A DNA stretch of 38,319 nucleotides from an uncultured Caulobacteraceae bacterium. GTDB lineage: Bacteria > Pseudomonadota > Alphaproteobacteria > Caulobacterales > Caulobacteraceae. A program made the translations under genes and the position numbers. Shown here piece by piece: positions 32,710 to 38,319 of the stretch. Below the pieces are notes generated by a model, which had not been told where the DNA came from, did not search any database, and saw only the letters and a list, made by a program, of their open reading frames with translations. Numbering within the stretch: the first letter of the stretch is position 1; each line of letters begins with the position of its first letter. The DNA lies in NCBI GenBank assembly GCA_903923135.1, contig CAIXWN010000089.1:1-38319 (forward strand), in the 5' to 3' direction.

Positions 32710-33027
32710 TCAGTTGTCTGATGGTCCGTAGGGCAGGGCGTCGGCGAAGGCCACCGTCTCGCGGATCACCAGCTCGGCGAGGGCCGCCTGGATCTGCGGC
32801 CAACGCGGGTCCCGGGCCAGGGCGGCGAAACCCACGTCGAGCTGCTCGAGATCAGCCAGTTCCCAGACGTTGATCACCGTGCCGGCCAGGCCGGAACGCA
32901 GGTTGTAGGCCCCCTTCAGCGACCAGCCGGCCGCTGTGAGGACTTCCTTCATCATGGCGACCGTCTCGATGAAGCGCGCCATTCCGGCGAGCCTCACCTC
33001 GATCGTGGCGATCAGATACCGGCTCAA
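32710..33027 (-). CDS. NIPSNAP-like small protein
   Basis: From a TTG at 33027 that overlaps the stop of the ThuA-like gene (TTGA) this gives 105 residues starting MSRYLIATIEVRL. The sequence VINVWELADLEQLDVGFAALARDPRWPQIQAALAELV resembles NIPSNAP / dimeric alpha-beta barrel proteins, in which a 'W..y.s...r...ra.l..dp.W' pattern recurs. A longer in-frame start at 33066 would overlap the upstream gene by more than 40 bases. Small proteins of this fold bind or convert hydrophobic intermediates. Third gene of the SDR-ThuA-NIPSNAP unit. Confidence 0.65.
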   Translation of the reverse strand: MSRYLIATIEVRLAGMARFIETVAMMKEVLTAAGWSLKGAYNLRSGLAGTVINVWELADLEQLDVGFAALARDPRWPQIQAALAELVIRETVAFADALPYGPSDN

Positions 33028-33794
33028 GCGGCCGTGGCCCTGGCGATGGCCGGCTCTTTCACCCACTCCAGGCCCCGATTGAGCAGGTCGTAGAAGACCG
33101 GCAGGGCCCAGGATCCCTTCTCGGGTGCGGGGTAGAACTCCATCAGTGGCAGCATGTCGTAATGGCCGCGGCAGTGGCCGAGGGTCAGATAGAGAACCTC
33201 GCCCGCGCCCACCGGATGTAGATAGAACACCGGATGCTTGGCCTTGGGCCAGGTGTGTTCGATGAATCCGGCGGCCTCGCCCTCGAACTCGGTCTCGAGC
33301 AGCACGTGGCGTTCACCGTGCAGATCAGACAGGTAGAGCTCATCATCCGCCTGGAACGCCTCGACTCCGGCGACGAGGGGATGCTCGGGGTCGGCTACGG
33401 TCACCGTGTAGGGCTGGATGGGCGGATGGGCGATGAACTGTGAGCCCAGCGTCTCCATGAAGTGTGGCGCCCAGCGCGGACTGTCGACCCCGTTGGCCAG
33501 GAACCGCAGGATCGAGTTCGTGCCGTGCAGAGCGTACCAGCGGCCGCCCGCTTCCAGCCAGGCGCGCAGGGCCTCCTGCTCGTCCAGCCGGGGCGTCACA
33601 TCGCAGGTGTAGGTGACCAGGAAATCCGCGGCCTTGATGGCCTCGATGTTGGAATAGTCCTCGAACACCCTGACCCGCACCCGATCATCGGCGGCCAGGA
33701 GCTTGAGCAGCTCAAGCCGCGCGTAGTCGATGTCATGGTATTTGCCGCCGGCGATGAGGACGGCGTTGAGGCGCTTGCGCACGGGGTCGGCCAT
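33024..33794 (-). CDS. ThuA-like domain protein (second copy)
   Basis: A 256-residue protein with the ThuA fold: LNAVLIAGGKYHDIDYARLELLKLL, FLVTYTCDVTP, AGGRWYALHGTNSILRF and the C-terminal GEVLYLTLGHCRGHYDMLP with paired histidines. ThuA members usually carry conserved His residues in this last block. It is only distantly similar to the ThuA protein at 12222-13043, so this is family reuse and not recent duplication. It starts 10 bases after the SDR stop and overlaps the NIPSNAP-like gene. Metabolic role unknown; ThuA domains in oxygenase clusters are rarely explained. Confidence 0.85.
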   Translation of the reverse strand: MADPVRKRLNAVLIAGGKYHDIDYARLELLKLLAADDRVRVRVFEDYSNIEAIKAADFLVTYTCDVTPRLDEQEALRAWLEAGGRWYALHGTNSILRFLANGVDSPRWAPHFMETLGSQFIAHPPIQPYTVTVADPEHPLVAGVEAFQADDELYLSDLHGERHVLLETEFEGEAAGFIEHTWPKAKHPVFYLHPVGAGEVLYLTLGHCRGHYDMLPLMEFYPAPEKGSWALPVFYDLLNRGLEWVKEPAIARATAA

Positions 33795-33804
33795 GGCGGG
33801 CGGC

Positions 33805-34566
33805 TCAGTACTGGACGCGCTTGGTGACGCCGCCGTCGATGACGACGTTCGTCCCGGTCATGAACGGGCAGGCCGGGGAGGCCATGAAGGCGATAGCGTT
33901 GGCCACCTCCTCGCCCGTTCCCAGGCGGCCCATCGGCACGGCCTTGACGGTCTGGTCATAGAGAGCGGTCATATGCGTCTTGATCATGTCCCAGGACCCG
34001 CCCTTGATGAACACGGGCCCGGGCGAGACGGTGTTGACGCGGATGCCCTTGGGCGCCAGCTGCTGGCTGAGCGCCGAGGCGTAGTTGATCACCGCTGCCT
34101 TGACGGCGTTGTAGGCCTGGGGACCGAAGAAATCCTCCAGCGCCGCGGTCGACGACACCGCGATGATCGAGCCGTGCGCTGACTTTTCCAGGAACGGCAA
34201 AGCGGCCTGAACGCCCCGGAAGGTGGCGAGCAGGTCGAGATCAAAGGTCTTCTTCCAGGTTTCCTCGCTGGCTGGGCCGCCGCCGGCGGAGGCGAAGGAG
34301 ATGAAGATGTCACAGCCGCCCAGCCCTTCGGCCGCGCGCTTGACCCAGGCGCCATAGGCCTCAGCGTCGGCCATATCGACCGATTCGCCCAATGCCTTGA
34401 CGCCCTTGGAGGTCAGGGACGTCACTGTGGCGTCGACGCCTTCCTGGCCTCTGGCGCAGATCGCCACATCGCAGCCTTCCGCAGCCAGAGCCTCCGCCGT
34501 CGCCCGTCCGATTCCCTTACTGGCGCCCGCCAGAACGGCCTTCAGCCCCTTAAGACCGAGATCCAT
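33805..34566 (-). CDS. short-chain dehydrogenase/reductase (KR/BKR-like)
   Basis: A 253-residue SDR: G-A-S-K-G-I-G at 14-20, catalytic Ser139, Tyr152 and Lys156 (PQAYNAVKAAV). Arg39 (ICARG) predicts NADP. The usual N-N-A-G is replaced by A-S-A-G (92-95). The ending GTNVVIDGGVTKRVQY is typical. Start is ATG 34566 with GGGAG 8 bases upstream; the frame extends to 34602 but lacks conservation. First gene of a three-gene minus-strand unit, divergent from the second TetR gene, which is the usual arrangement for a target and its repressor. Confidence 0.92.
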   Translation of the reverse strand: MDLGLKGLKAVLAGASKGIGRATAEALAAEGCDVAICARGQEGVDATVTSLTSKGVKALGESVDMADAEAYGAWVKRAAEGLGGCDIFISFASAGGGPASEETWKKTFDLDLLATFRGVQAALPFLEKSAHGSIIAVSSTAALEDFFGPQAYNAVKAAVINYASALSQQLAPKGIRVNTVSPGPVFIKGGSWDMIKTHMTALYDQTVKAVPMGRLGTGEEVANAIAFMASPACPFMTGTNVVIDGGVTKRVQY

Positions 34567-34602
34567 TGCATTTGCTCCCTTAAGATGAAGACATGCCGGC
34601 AA

Positions 34603-34632
34603 AAACCGACAAGCTTGTTTGTTATCGTGTCG
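34603..34632. promoter_or_regulatory. candidate operator/promoter between the SDR and second TetR genes
   Basis: The complement of 34603-34614 is GCTTGTCGGTTT, identical to the element at 22719-22730. It overlaps the 10-base palindrome ACAAGCTTGT (34609-34618), and an outer dyad CGACA (34607-34611) / TGTCG (34628-34632) surrounds it. The position, 37 bases upstream of the SDR ATG and about 105 bases from the TetR ATG, suits a shared operator for the divergent pair. Confidence 0.45.
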
Positions 34633-34737
34633 ACTATAGGCGATGATCCTCTCCCGTCTAGCCGGACGGCGCTGGGCCGCCTAAAAAAAGGCGGGCGTCG
34701 GAGTCGGGCGAGTCGTGCGGCCCAAGAGGTGACCAGG

Positions 34738-35409
34738 ATGGACGACATCAGCATGCGGGTTCTGGCCCAGCTGGAGCCGGAGGGCCTCGACGCCGAAGGG
34801 CAGAGCTGGCAGCAGCGCAAGAGCGTACAGACCAGGATCACCATCCTCGAAGCGGCAATCGACTGTCTGCAGAAGCACGGCTACCGCAGCACCACCACCC
34901 AGCTTATCGCAGAGGTGGCGGGGATTTCCCGCGGGGCGATGCTGCACCATTATGCCACAAAGCAAGACCTGATCGCCTCGGTGATCGACTACACCGTCTA
35001 CAAACGCATGGAGGTCTTCCTCGACGGGGTCCGGGCCCTTAAGGACTCGGCGCGGATCGATGAGATGGCCGGGATCGAGATCTCCTGGCGTAGCATGCTC
35101 ACGCGGGAGTTCAGCGCCTATCTTGAGCTCGCCGTGGCCGCCCGCACCGATCCGGATCTGGCGGCTATATTCCTGCCAAGGGCCCGCCGGTACGTGAAGT
35201 CGGAACTGGCGGAACTGATCCGGGCCTTTCCGGAGTGGACCGAGGATCCGGATGGCTACGCCCTGGCCATGGACTATGCCAACGCGGCGCTTGAGGGCCT
35301 GGTGATCAATCGCGACATATGGGCGGAGCGCGACCAGCGCATCCTTTGTCAGTTTGTCGGCCAGTCCATTGCCATGCTTCGCAGGGGCGAACTGGGCCTG
35401 CCACCATGA
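34738..35409 (+). CDS. TetR-family transcriptional regulator (second, paralogue of the first)
   Basis: A 223-residue TetR protein. WQQRKSVQTRITILEAAIDCL and TTTQLIAEVAGISRGAMLHHY are nearly identical to the regulator at 25068-25775, including the recognition helix, so both may read similar operators. The ligand domains share YLEL-AARTD and FPEW but diverge otherwise. Start ATG 34738 has AGAGGT upstream, and the matching MDD start of the paralogue supports it over the much longer open frame to 34585. The leader contains CCGCCT/AGGCGG with an A-rich loop (34677-34694). Divergent from the SDR-ThuA-NIPSNAP unit. Confidence 0.93.
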   Translation: MDDISMRVLAQLEPEGLDAEGQSWQQRKSVQTRITILEAAIDCLQKHGYRSTTTQLIAEVAGISRGAMLHHYATKQDLIASVIDYTVYKRMEVFLDGVRALKDSARIDEMAGIEISWRSMLTREFSAYLELAVAARTDPDLAAIFLPRARRYVKSELAELIRAFPEWTEDPDGYALAMDYANAALEGLVINRDIWAERDQRILCQFVGQSIAMLRRGELGLPP

Positions 35410-35599
35410 TCTGAAAAAATTTAAGGCGTCGGGGAACCGGTTCGCATGACGCACGTTGACGCGACATGACCGGTCCGCCGGTCCGGGGTCGTTCAGCATT
35501 TTGGGTTGCCGTGGTCGTTTTGAACCATCGACGAACGCCGGGCTTGTCTTTGCCGGTCCATATGAGTGTGATAGGCTAATGCAAAATGGAGGTGCTCCC

Positions 35600-36280
35600 A
35601 TGAGGTCGTCTGTTGCGATGATCCTGGTCGGGGTTCTGGGGGTTGCCGGGCCGGCTGTTGCCGCCGTCGCGTCCGGGCCGTCCGCTAGGGACTATGCCAA
35701 GGAAATTCAGGCCTCTGCGATTGGCAGGGCCGGGCCGCCAGGGGCGGCTTGCGAGAATGGTGAGGAACGTGACGACACGGGCGCCTGCCCGGTCATCGAC
35801 GATTCTGCCTCTACCCGCGGTTTCACCCTGTTCTCCGGCTCGATGGCAAAGCCTCAGGGTCCCGCGGCGAAGCCGGCCACCCCAACGGCGGCTGCCGTTC
35901 GGGACGTGCGTCCCGCGCAGGCCGGCGAAACGATCAAATGCGGCCTCGTCTGTGATCTGCACGTCAGCTTCAAGACCGGTTCGACCGATCTGACCACGGA
36001 CAGCGAGGCCAAGTTGGTGAAGTTCGCTGAATCCCTGCGCGATCCCGGCGTGGCGCGCCGTCGCTATGAAATCGGCGGTCACACCGATGCGTCCGGTTCG
36101 CCGGAAAAGAACAAATCTCTGTCGCAGGCCCGCGCCGAGGCGGTAAAGGCTTTCCTTGTCGCCCACGGGGTGGACGGGTCGCGACTGCAGGCAAAGGGAT
36201 ACGGGGCCGATGGGCTGGCCCTGCCGAACGCGCCGAACGATCCGCGGAACCGTCGTGTCGAGGCGCGCGCGTTGAACTAA
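35600..36280 (+). CDS. OmpA-family cell-envelope protein
   Basis: A 226-residue exported protein with a signal peptide (MRSSVAMILVGVLGVAGPAVAA) and a C-terminal OmpA-like peptidoglycan-binding domain. VSFKTGSTDLTTDSEAKLVKFAE is followed by IGGHTDASGSPEKNKSLSQARAEAVKAFLVAHGV and the NDPRNRRVEARAL end. The aspartate of HTDASG and the arginine of NRRVE are the usual diaminopimelate contacts. There is no lipobox Cys and no N-terminal barrel; the linker is low-complexity and has two Cys pairs (CENGEERDDTGAC and CGLVC). Start is ATG 35600 with GGAGG 7 bases upstream; an in-frame ATG at 35579 lacks one. About 190 bases separate it from the TetR gene. Confidence 0.88.
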   Translation: MRSSVAMILVGVLGVAGPAVAAVASGPSARDYAKEIQASAIGRAGPPGAACENGEERDDTGACPVIDDSASTRGFTLFSGSMAKPQGPAAKPATPTAAAVRDVRPAQAGETIKCGLVCDLHVSFKTGSTDLTTDSEAKLVKFAESLRDPGVARRRYEIGGHTDASGSPEKNKSLSQARAEAVKAFLVAHGVDGSRLQAKGYGADGLALPNAPNDPRNRRVEARALN

Positions 36281-36312
36281 CAATACCCGGGCCCGCGATC
36301 TGACGCGTGGGT

Positions 36313-36328
36313 CCGGCGCCGGCGCCGG
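36313..36328. repeat. 16-base GC palindrome between ompA-like and tpsB genes
   Basis: CCGGCGCCGGCGCCGG is fully self-complementary. It lies 32 bases after the OmpA-like stop and 40 bases before the TpsB ATG. Probably the core of a hairpin separating the two transcripts; there is no T run. Confidence 0.4.
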
Positions 36329-36368
36329 CGGTAGCCTAGACATGAAGTCAGCACTGCCAGGGGGTGGT

Positions 36369-38138
36369 ATGAAGGAAAGACGCGTTTGGCGCGCCGGTTT
36401 GGCGTGGCTTACAGGTCTCGGCGTCACCCTCACGGCGGGTCTGTCGTGGGGAGCCGCGCCCGCGCCTGTACCTTCCCCGCTTTCGCGGGAGCAGGTGAAC
36501 CCTGGTGGTCAGGTGGAAGGTCTGCGGCGGCAGCGTCCGGCGGACGTGTTTTCTGGCCCTGCGCGGGAGGTTTGCCAGCTTTCGGATGACCCGGCGCTGG
36601 GGTTCACGTTCAGCGCGGGGGTTTTGTCGGATCCGGCGAAGGTGCTTTCTGCGCAGGACGGCCAGGCGGCCTGGGGCGAGTGGCTGGGCAAGCGGATCAC
36701 GCCGCATCAGCTTTGCGAGATCCGCGACCGGCTGGCGCTGCGGATTTTCCGGCGGGGGGTTCTGGCGCGGGTGGTCATTCCGCCGCAGACGATCGCCAGC
36801 GGCACGGTGAAGTTCGAGATCATTGCGGCGAAGATCGTCTCGGTGCGGTTTGACGGGGACGACATCGGCCCGGCGCAGGCGAAGGCCGAGGCCTATCTGA
36901 ATCATCTGCGGCGTCGCAACGCCTTTGACCTGGACTCGGCGCAGCGCTGGCTGCTGCTGGTCAACGACATTCCCGGGGTCCAGGCGGCGGCGAAGATCGT
37001 GCATTCCACGGCGCCGGGAGCGCCGCCGGAGGGTCTGGACCTTGTGGTGACGATGCGCCGCACGGCGGTGAACGAACTGGCCGAGGTCTCCAACGTCAAT
37101 TCCAAGAGCCTTGGGCCGTGGAGCGGTATTGCGCGGGCGGACTTCAACAGCTTCACCGGCCTTGGCGAACGCAGTTCGGTGGTGGTGTCGAGCACGATCG
37201 GCGAGAACAGCCAGCAGGTGGTTCAGCTGATCGAGGCGGTGAAGCTGGGCGACAGCGGCCTGTTCGGCCAGGCGTCGTTTTCCTACGGCCACTCGCGGCC
37301 CGGGGATGTGCTCAAGCCGCTGGATCTGACGGGCAACTCCTATTCGGGCAGCTTCGAGGCGGACTATCCGCTGATCCGTCTTCAGCGGGAGACGGTGATG
37401 GTGGCGGCGGGGATGGACCTTGTCGACCAGGAGACGACGTTTCCGACGGGCCAGGCGGTTTCTGCGGACAGCCTGCGGGTGGCGTGGGTCCGGGCGGACG
37501 CCAGCGTGGCGGCGATTGACCGGCCTGTGGGGTCCAATCTGGTGACGACGCAGGCGGATCTGACGGTCCAGGTTCGCAAGGGGCTGGATGTTCTGGGGGC
37601 GAGCCGGGCGGGGGAGCCGGCGCTGTCGCGGCTTGGCGGGCGGCCGGACGGCTGGGTGGTGCGTGGCGACGGCCATGCGTCGATCCGGATCGCGCCGATG
37701 GATTCGCATCTGGCGGCGATCACCCTGAGCACGCACGTTCTGGGTCAGTGGGCGGACCGTCCGCTGCTGGCGTTCGAGCAGCAGGGGATCGGCAATCTGA
37801 CGATCGGGCGGGGGTATGATCCGAACGCCACCTCGGGGGACCGGGTGATCGCCGGGGAGTTCAAGATCCAGGTGGGTCCGCTGCGGCTGTGGCGGAACCT
37901 GAAGGTGACGCCCTATGCGTTCGAGGACGTCGCCCGGGTGGGCTATCTGACGGCGGGCGAGAAGGATGTGACGCTTCGCTCGGTGGGCGGGGGCCTGGAG
38001 TTCCGCGTCCCCTACGACCGTCGCGGCGACGCCATCCGCATCGACGCCGGCTACGCCAAACCGCTCGACAAGCCGGTTCCCTCGGCCATCGCCAAGCCGC
38101 CCGAGGAATTCCTGCTCCAGATCATCATCGTCCACTGA
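36369..38138 (+). CDS. two-partner secretion transporter (TpsB, FhaC/ShlB family)
   Basis: An outer-membrane protein of 589 residues that should export the exoprotein encoded just downstream. It has a signal peptide (LAWLTGLGVTLTAGLSWGAA), a periplasmic POTRA region (RGVLARVVIPPQTIASGTVKFEIIAAKIVSVRF; NAFDLDSAQRWLLLVNDIPGVQ is typical) and a C-terminal 16-strand barrel with YGHSRPGD and IGRGYDPNATSGDRVIAGEFKI, the latter matching the family's conserved GRGY block. Start is ATG 36369 with AGGGGG just upstream; ATG 36342 has none. Codon use is odd: GCG and GGG dominate to about 38,000, then GCC and C-ending codons take over for the last 45 or so codons. The normal final aromatic residue is replaced by IIIVH. 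Confidence 0.9.
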   Translation: MKERRVWRAGLAWLTGLGVTLTAGLSWGAAPAPVPSPLSREQVNPGGQVEGLRRQRPADVFSGPAREVCQLSDDPALGFTFSAGVLSDPAKVLSAQDGQAAWGEWLGKRITPHQLCEIRDRLALRIFRRGVLARVVIPPQTIASGTVKFEIIAAKIVSVRFDGDDIGPAQAKAEAYLNHLRRRNAFDLDSAQRWLLLVNDIPGVQAAAKIVHSTAPGAPPEGLDLVVTMRRTAVNELAEVSNVNSKSLGPWSGIARADFNSFTGLGERSSVVVSSTIGENSQQVVQLIEAVKLGDSGLFGQASFSYGHSRPGDVLKPLDLTGNSYSGSFEADYPLIRLQRETVMVAAGMDLVDQETTFPTGQAVSADSLRVAWVRADASVAAIDRPVGSNLVTTQADLTVQVRKGLDVLGASRAGEPALSRLGGRPDGWVVRGDGHASIRIAPMDSHLAAITLSTHVLGQWADRPLLAFEQQGIGNLTIGRGYDPNATSGDRVIAGEFKIQVGPLRLWRNLKVTPYAFEDVARVGYLTAGEKDVTLRSVGGGLEFRVPYDRRGDAIRIDAGYAKPLDKPVPSAIAKPPEEFLLQIIIVH

Positions 38139-38167
38139 CCGCCATGCGCCCGACCAAGGATGAAACC

Positions 38168-38319
38168 ATGTCCCCGGCCTTCGCCGCCAGCCACGCCCAC
38201 CGGTCCAGGGCCCCCCTTCGGCGCCTGTTGCTTGGTGGTTCCGCGCTTTGCGGCTTGGCCCTTGTGGCGGGCGGGAGCGTTTCGGCGGCCAGCAGCCTGC
38301 CCACGCAGGGGGCGGTCAA
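38168..38319 (+). CDS. start of a TpsA-type secreted exoprotein, truncated by the window end
   Basis: Fifty complete codons from ATG 38168 (AAGGA 6 bases upstream; an in-frame ATG at 38144 has no such site). The frame encodes basic residues (HRSRAPLRRLL), a hydrophobic signal-peptide core (LLGGSALCGLALVAGG) and a likely cleavage after SVSAA, then SLPTQGAV. The last stretch is how the secretion domain of filamentous-haemagglutinin-like TpsA proteins begins. Its position 29 bases after tpsB supports this. Size, repeats and function lie outside the window. Confidence 0.7.
   Translation, partial: MSPAFAASHAHRSRAPLRRLLLGGSALCGLALVAGGSVSAASSLPTQGAV

Noticed and set aside
34677-34694. CCGCCT/AGGCGG hairpin with an A-rich loop in the leader of the second TetR gene
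   Set aside because: Considered as a terminator, but no T run follows on either strand and the stem is only six pairs; probably incidental.
36348-38135. 595-codon minus-strand frame opposite tpsB
   Set aside because: Extremely Arg/His/Pro/Gln-rich with no motif; the sense strand encodes a complete TpsB protein.
1-38319. Mobile elements, attachment sites, CRISPR arrays, tRNA genes
   Set aside because: Intergenic regions were read on both strands and none showed transposase or integrase frames, spaced repeats, or cloverleaf-like sequence.

Overview
The window is a high-GC chromosomal segment of an alphaproteobacterium. A member of the Caulobacteraceae (Caulobacter/Phenylobacterium-like) is the best guess. 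I infer this from GC-rich third codon positions, the petABC order with a divergent trmL-hemF pair, and a catabolic style built on a TonB receptor, Rieske oxygenases, SDRs and TetR regulators. No search was run, so the genus is not established. I saw no tRNA, rRNA, CRISPR array, insertion sequence or integrase.

Layout. Positions 1-12,086 are mostly core genes: the 3' part of an exported aspartyl-protease-like protein; the cytochrome bc1 operon petA-petB-petC (minus strand); divergent trmL-hemF, overlapping by 4 nt; an acyltransferase-3 membrane protein; an exported N,N-dimethylformamidase-beta-like protein; a small NTF2-like protein; an ABC exporter; ubiA; and an outer-membrane protein of the phenol MetA-pathway type. 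Between the NTF2-like gene and the ABC exporter lies a 320-base gap with a perfect 33-base palindrome followed by a terminator-like hairpin, a candidate small RNA or operator.

Positions 12,222-35,409 form one catabolic island. A minus-strand unit of eight closely spaced genes encodes a degenerate SDR, an SDR, the E1-alpha and E1-beta subunits of a ThDP-dependent 2-oxoacid dehydrogenase, a Rieske oxygenase, a VOC protein, a medium-chain reductase and a ThuA-like protein. A TonB-dependent receptor lies upstream of it. After a gap of about 960 bases, a plus-strand series encodes an SDR, a P450, a TetR regulator, a 2-hydroxychromene-2-carboxylate isomerase-like protein, an MFS exporter, an acyl-CoA synthetase-like ligase, a second Rieske oxygenase and two tandem NmrA-like reductases. 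A convergent minus-strand unit (SDR, ThuA-like, NIPSNAP-like) is divergent from a second TetR that is a clear paralogue of the first.

How the genes may work together (inference): the receptor and MFS protein handle transport. The P450 and two Rieske oxygenases hydroxylate or demethylate the substrate. The SDRs, NmrA proteins and reductase adjust oxidation state. The ligase makes a CoA thioester, and the E1 pair decarboxylates a 2-oxoacid intermediate. No ferredoxin, ferredoxin reductase, E2/E3, ring-cleavage or beta-oxidation gene is present, so the substrate cannot be named and the pathway must rely on partners elsewhere. I do not recognise this gene combination as a named pathway.

Positions 35,600-38,319 hold an OmpA-family protein and a two-partner secretion locus: a TpsB transporter followed by the first 50 codons of its probable TpsA exoprotein, cut by the window edge.
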